Assembly: GCA_022749755.1 (NCBI GenBank)
Contig: CM040446.1
Location: 15,524,367-15,588,366 of the forward strand
Length of the DNA stretch: 64,000 nucleotides
Direction of reading: 5' to 3'
DNA from: Azadirachta indica
Taxonomy: Eukaryota > Streptophyta > Magnoliopsida > Sapindales > Meliaceae
The position numbers and the translations under genes are program-made. Numbering within the stretch: position 1 is the first letter of the stretch; each line of letters opens with the position of its first letter. Shown piece by piece: positions 23,570 to 37,554 of this stretch. The notes under the pieces were generated by a model. It worked only from the letters and a program-made list of their open reading frames with translations, did no database searches and was not told where the DNA came from.

Positions 23570-25265
23570 CCTGCAGAGGCCCACTGCGCATTCTTTAATT
23601 ATTATTTCCTTTCCAGTTTTACATGATCAACTATATATAGCCATATATGTATTTTTTTGCATGTATTTCATGCATGCATAAAGTTATTTATTATAGCAAT
23701 CAATCTGATATATACGACTTACAAAGACATGATGAGGTTGGCTGTCATAAGTCCTTTCAGTTTTTTTTTTTTTTTTTTTTTTTACAGTAATGATAATTGC
23801 TTAAAATATTTTTAAAAAAATATCAACTTTTAATTTTTTAAACAAAATCATTTCTTATGACCAATTTTTTTTTATATTAAAAAATATATTTAGTATTTAA
23901 GAGTGTACGAAGAAAAAAGTTGATCATCACAAATAATTTGGTAAAAAAATTATAGATTAATTATTTTTAAAACATATTTTGAACATTTACAATCGTTCTT
24001 TTTTTTTTTTTTTTTTTCCTTGCTTTCTCTCTCTCTCTCTCTCCGAGAATCGACAGATGATCTTCTACTAGAGTATATTTGAAAACACAAAATAAAATAT
24101 AATTAAAAAAACTAATTAAATCAGGAAATGTGAAAATTAGAATGCATGCATATCCTTGTGGCTATATATATTATACACAGCTTGGCTGTACACGATTAGA
24201 CGAGAGGGAGAAAGTGGTTTCCATCTGATATGTCGTCGTGATATTTGCTTTTATTAATTAATTTCTTGATGGATTTATCATTTATGTGAAAATTAATACT
24301 TGGCCATGGCTATGATTTTGGGACCACGACTTACCATACGTTTTAGATATAGACAGATAGAAAATCTGCAATTTCTATTCTAGCGGAAAGGTTAATCAGT
24401 CTCTAATTCATTAATTTAATGGTAGAGGGATTAAGCTGGTAAGTGAATTTATTTACACAAGAAGATTAATTTATTAGTATGTATAGGAAAGGTAGGTGAG
24501 CTCCATTGCCATGAACCTTGTCATTTAGCTCTCTATTAATGGCTAAAATCACTTTTCTCACGCTACCCTTTTTTTTTTTTTTTTTTAATTTAAAAAACAA
24601 AAAAAGGCATTTTAATTGGGAGGATTGGATTGCGAAAGTGATTGCCATCACGAAATTTCCTCTCGATTTAAATCGTAACGCATTACTTCTACATCTACTC
24701 TCACGTCTCTCTTTATATTTCTTTCTACTTTTCCAATTTAATTTAATATTTTATATTTTATCAGTTTTACCATAAATAATTTGATAAATCCAAAAATAAA
24801 AATTCAATCGTGCGCTTTCCCAATACGACTTACACGTGACATGCACATGTGCCCACTCAAATTGTAGGATGCATTCGTAGAATTCAAATTCCATGAGGAC
24901 GGGCCTACACTTTCTTCAAAAATCAAACAATCAGAACTTTTCAGCCAGCCAAAGCGGATAATTAGGTGGTCCCACTTCGCTGTCTTTCCTCACTAGCTTT
25001 AATCCCGTCCGTTCGATCAAATTTTAGACGGCTCTAAATCCTCCACGATTCCTTCTCACAAACCTTTGATTCTGCCAACTCCTCATGGCTCATACGCGTC
25101 CACGATGACACCCTCATTACCTTCCGATCTGTCTGCTATCCGACGGTAGTCACTACTCTGAACACTGATCTACTGCACAGTGTAGCATTAATATCCCGCT
25201 CTTTTTGTCTCTACAAAAAGGACTTTCTCGCTCATTTCCCTGTTCTCTTTGTAATCGACGAAGAA
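23570..25265. other. Intergenic DNA; the right part is the HY5 promoter
   Basis: Poly-T runs lie near 23761-23783 and 24000-24018, with a CT run near 24027-24042. Both strands near 24466-24775 have short open frames with no family features. From about 24780 the base composition becomes less AT-rich and carries G-box and E-box palindromes, as expected of a promoter. Confidence 0.75.
24833..24838. promoter_or_regulatory. G-box upstream of HY5
   Basis: A palindromic CACGTG lies 433 bases before the HY5 start codon, followed a few bases later by the E-box palindrome CACATGTG (about 24844-24851). HY5 and related bZIP/bHLH proteins bind ACGT and E-box sites, and HY5 is known to activate its own promoter in Arabidopsis, so autoregulation is plausible here. 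Confidence 0.6.
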
Positions 25266-26911
25266 ATGCAAGAACAAGTTACGAGTTCAATTGCAGCTAG
25301 TTCTCTGCCGTCTAGCAGTGAGAGATCCTCGAGTTCTGCTCTTCAGCTCGAAGTCAAAGAAGGTGTGCTTGTTTTTTGTTTTTTTTTTTTTTTAATTTAT
25401 TCTTCTTCATTTTATTTATAGTTAAAACTTGCAATTACATGATTTCATCCCTGCAAAATTTGGAGCTTTTCTGTTTTTAAGCGATGAAGATAGCTTGTTT
25501 GCAATAGTTGTGACTTGCTTTTGTCTTTCTTAAGTTTTTTCCTTCGCGAGCTCGGAAAAGTTAGAAGATTTCCATTTGGTTTTGTAAATGTGGTATTTTC
25601 TCATCTGGGTTGAGCTGCCTTTCTGTGATTCATTGTCTTTTTCCTTTTTTATAATTATTTTTTAATAAATGAACATCTCGGGATTTGCCGTCTCGGATTT
25701 GTTAGAACTATGGATTGCCTCAAATGGACTCTGCAATTCCGCGAGAATCGCTTTTCCCATGTGAGTTATTTGAGATCAGTTCGATTTTCCTTATTTTTCC
25801 TCTTTCTTCGTGATGGTAGGTGTGGAGAGCGATGAAGAGATCAGAAGAGTCCCTGAGATCGGCGGAGAACCGGCCGGAACATCAGCCTCCGGTAGAGATG
25901 GCGGTTCAACGGCTGGTCCAGACCGAGTTCAGCCGTCAGGGGAAGGTCAAAGAAAGAGGGGTAGAAGCCCAGCTGACAAAGAAAACAAGCGGCTAAAGAG
26001 GTAAGCAATGCAAAGGAAAGCAAAGCAAGCTCATGGTTGAAATCACTCTTTTACCCTTGGAATTGAGCCCTGTTATATACATGGTATTTTTGGTGACAAT
26101 GTGTTTCTTTAAAACGGGCGGCGCAGGCTGTTGAGGAACAGAGTTTCAGCACAGCAAGCAAGAGAGAGGAAAAAGGCTTACTTGAATGAGTTGGAGACGA
26201 GAGTTAAAGACTTGGAGAAGAAAAACTCTGAGCTTGAAGAGAGACTCTCCACGTTGCAAAATGAAAATCAGATGCTTAGACACGTATGTTATGTTACTTT
26301 TTATGTTTTATTAGCTCCATCATCCCATAACCATGCCATCATTTGCATTTGCATGGGCCCTCTGGGCATTAAAATTTTTGCCATATCTATTCACCAAGTG
26401 AATAAAGGAACATATGTATAATTATATTTATATTTATCCATTTGTATTGCCGACCTAACCAAATTTAAAGAAACTCGTATGAAAACCAAAATATCCTATT
26501 GGTAAACCAAAGGACAGGGTAGGTGCCGCATTGGTAAACCAAAGAAAATTTGAAAAAGAAAGGTCTCACGAGCTTATCATTTGATGGGGTATGCATGCGT
26601 GTGAGGCCACTCGGCCATCACTTGATTACCAAAATACTTGTTTTGTCGTGTCGTCGAACGTGATGTGTGCGTATTGATACACTGGAGTATCAGACCTTCC
26701 GTAGACATTTTGGGCTTTTAGCTCATACGGTGGCCCCTTTTGGGCCTGGTCTGGTTTTGTAGCAAGATGGCAATATTCTTGGCCCACCGGGCGTGTAAAT
26801 TCGCTACTGTAATTGGAAGTTAAATGTTTTGCGTTGGTTGTGCAGATACTGAAGAACACGACCGCGAGCCGAAGGGGTGGTGGTGATACAAATGCTGATG
26901 GGGCGTTGTAA
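25266..26911 (+). CDS. HY5: HY5 bZIP transcription factor
   Basis: Four exons (25266-25362, 25820-26000, 26127-26283, 26846-26911) give 166 residues, close to the 168 of Arabidopsis HY5. Residues 1-32 begin MQEQ and are Ser-rich. Residues 35-48 form the COP1-binding motif ([14 protein letters not shown]), with Ser36 at the casein kinase II site. The basic region has the bZIP signature Asn97-x2-Ser-Ala-x3-Arg105, followed by a leucine zipper to about residue 145. The last exon codes [13 protein letters not shown] and an AL end. HY5 promotes photomorphogenesis downstream of phytochromes and cryptochromes and is degraded through COP1 in the dark. Residue 34 at the first exon junction is Val, where I recall Met in most HY5 proteins. 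Confidence 0.97.
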
Positions 26912-29708
26912 TAGAATAAGATGGTGACTATGATGATATGTATTTAGACATAGAGAATTTTTTTAAGAACAAAAGCAACGGGAGATTTGTCTTTTAAATT
27001 TTCCTTTTAACATGGGAAATAGACAAGCAGTGGTGTGTTGTTGTATGGCTGCTATTCAACTCTTATTTCTCCAAAATTATGTCCATTATTTATTTATTTA
27101 TTTATGTAGGAAACGGAAGATAAATCCAAGTGAGGAATTATCTGACAGTAATAGGCTCTGGTTAAAGCGGCGGAGGCGTGTGTCGGTGCCGGCGCAGTTG
27201 TTGGCTTGGTTGGCGGCATTCGACCCCATTAGCCATCTAATTAATTGCACAACGAACCAATTCTTCTCTAAATCAATACGGTTACGTGGGGTTGGGGTTG
27301 CCGTTCATAACCATAAATTATTAAGCCAGTACCACGGTTGTTAACTTGGTTCGCTCATCTGCAAATAATCAACATAAATGTTCGTGATATTCAATTTGGG
27401 ACACGTGTCTTAACATATTTTTGGGTTTCGCTTACTTTTTAAAGTTGCTTCTAGACATGAAAGTAATTCTACTCGCTAGCGAATCTCAAGTGTTTGCTTC
27501 ACCATCACGCCCCGCCCCGCCACCCGAAAAAACCGTAAAAAACGGGACGGCGTTCGGTCAGTAAATCTATCGTAGTTGGATAAGAAAAGGATTGTAGTAT
27601 GTCAATTATTTTACAAAAAAAGCTGAAACGAAATTATTTAAATAATAAATATCTGATTTGATTAAAAACTAGACTTATGCATTTATTACATATATCATTA
27701 GCTGTTATGCACTTCATATTAAAATTAAATTTATCATTATAAAATTACTGAAAAAATTTGCAGAGCAATGCGCCATATATAATCATATATAATTTTGTTT
27801 CTCAGGATGAAGCAGACAAATTTTCTCTTTGCGAAGATATGAAGAATGCTTATAAAAGAAAATCAATATTTTAACACTTAATTAAAGGTAAAATAATTAA
27901 CAAAATTAATGATTATTCCGAAGAAATATAAGTAAAAATTTCCAGCATGAAACAATCGAGTGCACCGACAGCCGCTGGAGTGGCAAGTGGGAGCTACCGG
28001 CAATAACCGGTAGATTTTTTAGGACAGCTGTTACCAGCAGGGAAACTATTCACAAAATGAACTAAAATACTAAACCATTTGCCTTTCATTGAAAGATACT
28101 TCTCAACGAGCATGCTGTCACGTGTCAGAAAATGATTGGGACTAATGAGCCACAGTCAAAACGCGCCTGGGCACTCTTCTACGGTTGGCGAATAAGTTTT
28201 CGACACGTAGTTAAGCTGGAACAGAAAGAGTTGCGTGGATCAGTTTTGTGCAATCTGCCAATGATGTCGTAAGTGTTGTGGCTTACCAGCTTCACTACAG
28301 TTTTGTGCTCTGCTGAACAGATGCTGCTGTAAAGCATGTAAATCTTAGGAGTAAATAATGCTTAGGTTCCTAATCTTTTTGTATTTTCTTAACTAAACAC
28401 ATAATTTATCTATTTATGTTAATAACTCCTTCATTTATTGAAACTACAGAACTAACATTTCTTTTTCGACTATTTGTTATCCTAATCAAAAGTCCTCTAA
28501 CAGATATTACCAGGAATTTAAAACACTTTTTAATTAGAAGAAAAGAGTTAAACTTTAATCATTCTATTAAAAGGATCAAGCTCAATGTTTTAATATTGAA
28601 TTTCAATTTTTGACCATCATTGATCATTATTAAAATATTAAAGTAATAGAAATTATTACTATTGGAATTTTTTTTTATATAAAGAGAACAACAACCATTT
28701 CAATAAAAAATTATATATAAATAGGAGTTTATATGATATTATTTAAAATGTAAATATTTTTATTGATAATAAAAAATATTATCACGTTTCTACCTATGGT
28801 TTGAAATCGTATTACTTGATCGTTGAGAAATAATTGATAATTTATCACTTATTTTTTTTAAACCTTTAGTCAAACCAATAAAAATGATGAACTACCATAA
28901 TGTTTCCGATTTATTTTTAAGTTTAGGTATAATTTGAAATATCAAAAATTTTCTTTTGATGGGACTTAATTTAAATAAAAAAGTTATGATAAACAATCTT
29001 TTTCTTTAATTTCTTTTAAGAAATAAACTTTTCTTAAATGGATTTTGATAAATAAACTTTTTGTTAAATAGATATTAATTTAAATAGTAATTATCATTTT
29101 ATTTTTTTCATTTACTCTTTCTTAATACATGCTCTTATAAAATATTGATAAATTATTTTTTTATATTTGTTCTCCATGTTAATTTTTCTTTGTAAGATTT
29201 TTATGATAAATAAAGTACTTTTCCTTTATCAGATAACAAAATAACAATTAAATCTTACGACACTTGTGTTTGAAGTTAGCGGTCCATATGCAATAACAGG
29301 GAAGTAATTGATGCATTTCGAATTTTGTCTATTTAAGTAATATAATCCCAAACCTTAAGGGAGTAATGTGATAATATCCGTTGATAGTAAGAACCCAAGC
29401 CGAGTCAAGACAAGCCCAGACGGTGTGGGTTAGGTACCAGCAACCGGTTTACTCGGTAATTAAAAAACAAAGACAATAAAATAATTGGAAAAACAAAACG
29501 ATAAAAAGACGGGGGAAGTGCAAGCACTAGATAGCTAGCTGGAACGAGTGCGGAGAGAGGTGGCGTATTGAATGGGCGAAGAATTCACTGTAAATCTTCT
29601 TCCCCAGTTCGTCTGCTTCATCATCAAAACAACTTCACCGATCTCTTTTGTAAGTCTTTGAAAACAAAAATAAACAACATTGTTTGAGGAAGTAGAGGAT
29701 TCCACAAC
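26912..29708. other. Intergenic DNA between HY5 and CESA1
   Basis: HY5 3'-UTR, then 2.7 kb without a supportable gene. The frame at 27012-27344 has mixed composition and no recognisable domain. The stretch 27600-29260 is strongly AT-rich. Near 29400-29700 the sequence becomes balanced and is the likely promoter and leader of CESA1. I saw no defined repeat ends. Confidence 0.7.
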
Positions 29709-32700
29709 ATGGAGGCAAATGCCGGTATGGTCGCCGGCTCTCACCGGCGGAATGAGTTGGTCCGGATTCGACACGATTCCGACAGTGGGGTTTGTACTTT
29801 GAGCTTACCCTTTTAGTTTCGTGCCTTAAATTTTTTTATTTTATTTTTTTGTTTGTGATTTTGATTGCTAGATTGAGTTGTGGTGTGTGGATCTGAATGT
29901 TAACTGTGTGAAAGTGATTTGGGAGCTTGATCTTGGGACCTTCTCATGGATTTGAAAGCTGGATTGTTGTTGAATGATCGTTTTGAATAACTAAATTATG
30001 GGTTTGCTGTTGAAAGTGATTTTCTTTGCATGTTTTGTGGTGCTTAGATCTGAGTTTTAGTTCTGTGAAAGTGAGTTCTACGCGTAAGAGTGTGTGCGTG
30101 TGTGTGTATAGATATTTGGGTGGATTGACAAAATGGATGGTCTTTGTACTTTGATCTTCAATAAAAAAATATTTTTGAAATTGTCTTTCAACTTTTTTAA
30201 TGCATTTTTTTTGTTTAGATCAGAGTCTCGGTACGTGAGATTGAATTTCTGGTCTCAAATTTTTTATTTTACTACTTATTTTAGACAGTTTTGGGAGTTC
30301 CTACATAGATTATTGGAATTTAGGTCCGGGTTTGCTGTGGTCTAGTTGGTGTGTTTGTGTTTCTTTGAATTTTAAATGTCTTTTCCGTATGCGTACTGAA
30401 GAATATTTGGTCCATTGTTAATTGTTGAATGATAATCTGGGGTTGATGAATCGGTCTGTGGTTTATCTCAGTGCTCTAAATTTGAGATCTTCTTATATAG
30501 TTGTTTATCTCATTTGGTTTTAACTGTTTCTGAGCATTTCACATGCAATGTGCTCCCAAAAACTAAATGCAAGTCTTACATTGATTTTGATTTTCCTTTT
30601 ATCCCTCTTCCCTTATTTGATGTTTGTTGCCATGCTGGTTATTAATGCGGTGTATCTTGGGACCATTTCTATTCATGTTAGGTTTCTGTGTCGAAGGACA
30701 TGATGATTGCAATTTATATTTATGTATGGTTGAAAACTCCGCCCAGAGTTTAGTTGGAATGACTATAAAATTTGTTGCTTTGTCTCTTACAGACTTGTTT
30801 AGTTAAATTTTGAAAGTTTGCATGGCAATTGTATCTAACTGTTTTAATCAAAAATAGAAAAGAAGTATTATGTAGTTGTGAGAACTCCTTTGTGCCATCC
30901 AAAATAATTTCATCTGTTTTTAGATACGTTCTAATTAATTAACAGTTTTCTAATAGGAAGGGACATTATGATTGCATTTTCCATTTGTAACTAACCAGTA
31001 CATTTTCAATGGATAATGCAGCCGAAACCTCTGAAGAATCTGAATGGCCAAATATGCCAGATCTGTGGGGATAGTGTTGGACTTACAGCCACTGGTGATA
31101 TCTTTGTTGCTTGCAATGAGTGTGCCTTCCCCGTTTGCAGGCCTTGTTATGAGTATGAGCGTAAAGATGGAACTCAGTCTTGCCCCCAGTGCAAGACTAG
31201 ATACAAAAGGCATAAAGGTCCGCTTTCTGTTTCAATATCTCCAAAATGCTGCTTCATAATTTGCTTTGCAATTGTTATCTTGAACACAAAGTTACTAAAG
31301 TCTGCATATTTTAGGGAGTCCACGAGTTGACGGAGATGATGAAGAGGATGGTGTTGATGATCTGGAGAATGAGTTCAATTATGCACAAGGAAATAGCAAA
31401 GCAAGACGCCTGTGGCAGGGTGAAGATCCAGAGCTTTCTGCTTCTTCTAGACATGAATCTCAACAACCAATTCCCCTTTTGACTAATGGCCAATCGGTAG
31501 GCATCTTTATCATTTTCTGGCCTCTTTACACATTCATTTTTCACCATTGGCATGTGGATTTGTTGTGTGAGCTTCTGCAATGCATACGGGGATTTTTTAA
31601 AATGAAAATCAGTTCTGATATTTTTGTCTAATTGCATTTATACGAAGTTGGTTGAAGCTTCGTTTTGCCTTTCTGCCTCCTTTGTGCTAATTTTCTGTAG
31701 AGCCTAGGTATTCAGTTTGAAAAATTGGTTTTTCAATTGCTGAGTTGCTCTACTTAAATCAAATAATGGAGCCCATGTGCCATGTATTTCTTCTTGTTGG
31801 TTGATTAACATAACAAGTTCTTAAACTTGATAGCTCAGATTCAACTTGGCAAATATTCCTGACTCAAGGACTCTTGGTTTCTAATCTTCTCTTAAATATT
31901 TGTGGCTCATGTTTTTCAATGTTTGTTGTGGGATACATTGAAAATCCGTTTTAATCTTGACTTCAGTATGAGATTTTAGAAATATCCTTACGAAGAAACC
32001 TTGAGACAAACTTGCTTGCAATTGAAGATATTGGGTTCTTAGATTCTAGCTTTTCATTTATCGATATAAAAGATAATCAAGGTTTTCTGTTGCTTTTCCT
32101 TCAATTTTTTAACTCTTTATATCACTGACTGATCATTTGAGAAGAATATTGCATTTTCCTTTTCCATGCTCAATTACATGTCTGGGTATATGTTGTGCAA
32201 CTTTCAGCTCATGAATTTCCTCCTATTTTCAGGTTTCTGGTGAAATTCCATGTACTACACCCGACACACAATCTGTGCGAACTACCTCAGGTCCTCTGGG
32301 ACCTTCTGAGAGGAATGTTCACTCTTCTCCTTATGTTGATCCAAGACAGCCAGGTATTAAAAGGAGTTTAATATGTTTATCCAGAAATCCTTAAGAGACT
32401 CTTCTATATAATTAGTGTGGCTTTGTGTGAATGGTCAGTTTATCATGACATCTACTTATTACAGTTCCGGTGAGAATTGTGGACCCTTCAAAGGACTTGA
32501 ATTCTTATGGTCTTGGTAATGTCGACTGGAAGGAAAGGGTTGAAGGCTGGAAGCTCAAACAGGAGAAAAATATGATGCAGATGTCCAGTAAATACAGCGA
32601 AGGAAAGGGAGACATAGAAGGAACTGGTTCAAATGGAGAAGAACTCCAAATGTAAGCAACCTTGGATATTATTAGGATTTGATGGGTGAAGCTGTGATCA

Positions 32701-35700
32701 CATGTTTGCTAAAATTCTTAATGCTTTGATTTTGTTGTAGAGTTAGAATTTATACACTCTTACCTTGCATGTGCAGAAATTTACTTTAGGATCTTAGTGA
32801 CCACTTGTGTTGATTTATTCTCATTTATGAGTTGCCCCTTGTCCTCTTTTTTCTTTTTGAATGACTTGTTGCGTTCAATTTTAAATATAGTCATATTCAA
32901 ATTTCTATGTGGAGAAGAATAATGAGCCCCTCTTAAATTTTCACTGAAGTTGATAGCTCGTGTGTCACAGGGCTGATGATGCTCGACAACCATTGAGCCG
33001 TGTGGTGCCTATATCTTCGTCTCACATGACACCTTATCGGGTTGTGATCATTCTTCGTCTTATTATTTTGGGCTTCTTCTTACAGTATCGTGTGACTCAC
33101 CCTGTGAAAGATGCATACCCATTGTGGCTAACCTCAGTTATCTGTGAGATTTGGTTTGCCTTATCCTGGCTGCTGGATCAGTTCCCAAAATGGTCTCCTA
33201 TCAACCGTGAAACCTATTTAGATAGGCTCACTCTGAGGTCAGTTTGATCTTCTGTTATGTTGTTGGGCTGTGCGGTGTCTATACTTTTAATCGCACTTGA
33301 CCCCTTACTTTTTATTGCAGATATGATCGGGAAGGGGAGCCGTCACAGTTAGCTCCTGTAGATGTTTTTGTTAGTACAGTGGATCCCCTCAAAGAGCCTC
33401 CTCTTATTACAGCAAACACTGTTTTATCTATACTTGCTGTGGATTACCCCGTCGACAAAGTATCTTGCTATGTTTCAGATGATGGTTCAGCAATGTTGAC
33501 CTTTGAAGCCCTCTCTGAAACTGCAGAGTTTGCCAGGAAGTGGGTGCCCTTTTGCAAGAAGCACAATATAGAGCCTAGAGCCCCTGAATTTTATTTTGCC
33601 CAAAAGATTGATTACTTGAAGGATAAAATACAGCCTTCTTTCGTGAAAGAGCGCCGGGCAATGAAGGTGAGTCTTGAGTAGCATAGTACTAGGGGAGGCG
33701 TGCATTTCGTCTTATAGACATAAAATATGGAAACTGAAGTATCTACTTTAAGGTTTTTGAGTATAAAGATTGCACAACTGTTTTAAGTGAATAGAGCATT
33801 CAGAATATCAGAATAGCTTTTTGCATTTTGGAACATTAGGTCTATTACAGTAGTTTCTTAGGCTTTTCTATGATGTGTGAATAAAACCCATAGTTTTAAT
33901 TGTTTTTGCTTGTGTTAATCAGCCTAAAAGTTTGTGTATGTGGCTTGGGTGGATGCTACACTTGAAAAATGAAAAATATGTGACAATTTTCTTCTTTGCA
34001 GAGAGAATATGAAGAGTTCAAGGTGCGGATCAATGCCCTTGTTGCCAAAGCACAAAAGATGCCTGAAGAAGGTTGGACTATGCAGGATGGCACCCCTTGG
34101 CCAGGAAATAATCCCAGGGATCATCCTGGAATGATCCAGGTATTGGTCCTTTTCCAAGTGTATTGAGGATTAAAATTTTATTTTCTATATTTCCTCCATT
34201 ATGGTCTTACTGTACTCAATTCCCTTATAATTTTCTTGTTCTGTGGAAGAACAGGTCTTCTTGGGCCACAGCGGGGGGCTTGATACAGATGGAAATGAGC
34301 TACCTAGACTTGTTTATGTTTCTCGTGAGAAGCGCCCTGGTTTCCAACATCACAAGAAGGCTGGAGCTATGAATGCATTGGTTTGTCACCCTTAAACCTT
34401 TTCTTTTTTATCATTCTATGTTCTCCTGAAAATGTGTAGCCAATTTGTTTTGAATTTTCTCCATTCTGGTTGCTGCAGTCAGTTATTGTAACTGATACTG
34501 TAGCAAATAACTTGACAATCCTTGTTTACTAACTAGGTTTTACCTTTGCAGATTCGAGTTTCGGCAGTCTTGACCAATGGTGCATATCTGTTGAACGTTG
34601 ATTGTGATCACTACTTTAATAACAGCAAAGCTCTTAAAGAAGCCATGTGTTTCATGATGGATCCTGCCTATGGAAAGAAGACTTGCTATGTACAGTTTCC
34701 TCAGCGTTTTGATGGTATTGATTTGCACGATCGATATGCCAATCGTAATATTGTTTTCTTTGATGTAAGTCCCACTTGATCTCTTGTCACTATGCAAATA
34801 TATGCATTTTCTTTGCCTCAATGAAATGGTTGCTGAATTTTGGCTTGTTAAAGTACACCAACATTGTTGTATTTTTCAGATCAACTTGAAAGGGCTGGAC
34901 GGCATCCAGGGTCCAGTCTATGTTGGAACTGGTTGTTGTTTCAACAGGCAAGCACTCTATGGGTATGATCCAGTTTTAACAGAAGAAGATTTGGAACCAA
35001 ACATTATTGTGAAGGGTTGCTGTGGTCCAAGAAAGAAGGGGAAGAGTTCTAATAAGAAGTACATTGACAAGAAGAGAGCAATGAAAAGAACTGAATCTAC
35101 CGTTCCCATTTTCAATATGGAAGACATAGAGGAGGGTGTCGAAGGTTGGTTTTTGTGAGAAATTAATATTGTCTTTTGTGATCTCTTTCTTTTAAATTAA
35201 TGCACTGAGAACCAGCATTGAGTTTGATGAGTTTGATTTATCACTTCAGTTGTGGTCAGCCAATTGGTTAATATGCATGACACTAATTGTTGAATATTTG
35301 CCAGTTCTCTTTCTTCCAATGTTGACCTTCTTTGAACTAACTTCTGATTTCTATTACAACCAGCATAAATCCATCAATTTCAGATCTTTTACCTGATTTT
35401 GATTTTGATTAAGATTGGCTGTGAAATCAGATTAGATGGTTTTATGTAATGTTAACCACATTTTTTGTGCTGCAGGATATGATGATGAGAGATCACTGCT
35501 TATGTCTCAGAAGAGCTTAGAGAAGCGTTTTGGTCAGTCCCCAGTTTTTATTGCAGCCACCTTCATGGAGCAGGGGGGCATCCCACCGTCAACTAATCCT
35601 GCAACTCTTCTGAAAGAAGCAATCCATGTCATTAGCTGTGGATACGAGGACAAGACTGAATGGGGCAAAGAGGTCTGTTGTTACAGTGTCATGGTTTTTT

Positions 35701-37061
35701 ACTGGACATATTTAACTAGGTTTTATTTTTATACATGTTGACTGATTGATTTTTATCACCAGATTGGATGGATCTATGGTTCTGTGACTGAAGATATTTT
35801 AACTGGGTTCAAGATGCATGCTCGTGGTTGGATATCAATTTATTGCATGCCACCACGCCCAGCTTTCAAAGGTTCTGCTCCCATCAATCTTTCAGATCGT
35901 TTGAACCAGGTTCTTCGATGGGCCTTGGGATCAATTGAGATTTTGCTGAGCAGGCATTGCCCCATATGGTATGGCTACAATGGGAGGTTGAAGCTTTTGG
36001 AGAGACTGGCCTACATTAATACTATTGTCTACCCTTTGACCTCCATCCCGCTAGTTGCTTACTGCATGCTTCCTGCTTTTTGTCTTCTTACTGGAAAATT
36101 TATTATTCCAGAGGTAAGTAGTAATTTTACACCTCATTTCACAGAAATTTATTGAATGAATCTTTAGAGTAAAGGCATGATTATGTCTGGTTACTGGCTG
36201 TATCTGAGGTGAAACTTCGGGGAGTAGTTTGCAATTTAAAATCTAAAAGATTAGAAGTGTTTTGGCTATCACATGAACCCAAATTCTGACTAGAACGCAT
36301 TCTTCAATGTCTTATTAAAAAGGTGCCAAAATAATATTTATTCCACTTTATTGCTTTAGAATGAGAAATATGCACTACAATTCCAAGTATCCCTGGACGT
36401 GTTAATTTTGTGAGTGAAAGTTGTTCCCCACAGTAAACGTGGCAGTTGGTGATTGAATTTTCTTATTTTGCAGATAAGCAACTACGCCAGCATGTGGTTT
36501 ATTCTACTTTTCGTCTCTATTTTTGCTACTGGAATACTGGAGCTTAGGTGGAGTGGCGTCAGCATTGAGGATTGGTGGAGGAATGAGCAGTTCTGGGTCA
36601 TTGGCGGTACATCGGCACATCTCTTTGCTGTCTTCCAAGGTCTCTTGAAGGTGCTCGCTGGGATTGATACTAACTTCACAGTCACTTCCAAGGCTTCTGA
36701 TGACGATGGAGAGTTTGCAGAGCTTTATGTGTTCAAATGGACATCTCTTCTCATCCCTCCAACTACAGTCCTCATTGTGAACTTGGTGGGCATTGTAGCT
36801 GGCGTATCATGGGCCATTAACAGCGGCTACCAATCATGGGGTCCTCTCTTTGGCAAGCTATTCTTTGCCATATGGGTCATCGCCCATCTGTATCCTTTCC
36901 TGAAAGGTTTGTTGGGTCGGCAAAACCGTACACCTACAATTGTCATCGTGTGGTCTATTCTTCTTGCTTCAATTTTCTCATTGCTGTGGGTGCGGATTGA
37001 CCCCTTTACCTCGGACTCCACAAACGCTTCTGCAAATGGTCAATGTGGTATTAATTGCTAG
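29709..37061 (+). CDS. CESA1: Cellulose synthase catalytic subunit, CESA1 type
   Basis: Fourteen exons (29709-29789, 31022-31217, 31315-31496, 32233-32353, 32465-32651, 32971-33237, 33321-33666, 34002-34139, 34255-34380, 34552-34764, 34880-35144, 35476-35672, 35763-36113, 36474-37061) join in frame to 1085 residues. The first exon ([19 protein letters not shown]) is the CESA1-group start. Residues 39-84 form the RING-like zinc finger (Cys pairs CQIC to CPQC). Two membrane spans lie at about 277-325. The glycosyltransferase core has DDG at 398-400, DCD at 565-567, TED at 782-784 and QVLRW at 822-826, followed by the C-terminal membrane spans. It makes beta-1,4-glucan from UDP-glucose in the plasma-membrane rosette; CESA1 acts with CESA3 and CESA6-type partners in primary walls. 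All catalytic residues are intact. It ends CGINC, common in CESAs, unlike the end I recall for Arabidopsis CESA1. Confidence 0.98.
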
Positions 37062-37554
37062 TTCATCTTGGGATCATGTTTTGTGGGAAATGCTATCCCT
37101 TCTCCAAACTCTCATCAGTGTATATAAGAAGAAATTAAAGTATTAAAAGTCAATCGGATGATGATAAGTTATGTAATCTTTTGTCTGTCTGATAAGGAGT
37201 TTGATAATGGACCTTATTTTGGTTTGAAGCTGGAAGTACTAAGAAGACACTGGTAAAAAACCCATTTTGTATCTTAATTATTTCTTCATATCTTGATCTT
37301 GTTTTGTAAGTTCTACAGGTGCTTTTATTGGTCTTGGACCTAATTCGTGTAACTCTCCACGTTATAGTGTTCGGAGCATTTAGAAACAAATGTATTCATC
37401 TCGTTTGAGTGAAAAAAGACATTGTGATTCTTTTGGGGTAATGAGACTGGTGCTGTCGGGAAATACATTTTATCTACTGATATTGTGATGTTCTTATTTA
37501 CAGTTAAGTTGTTCTTTTGCGTACCGATGGTGTTTTAAAAATAATAGATATTTT

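Noticed and set aside
27012..27344. 110-residue frame after HY5
   Set aside because: No conserved block or splice support, and mixed composition; more likely HY5 3' sequence and intergenic chance.
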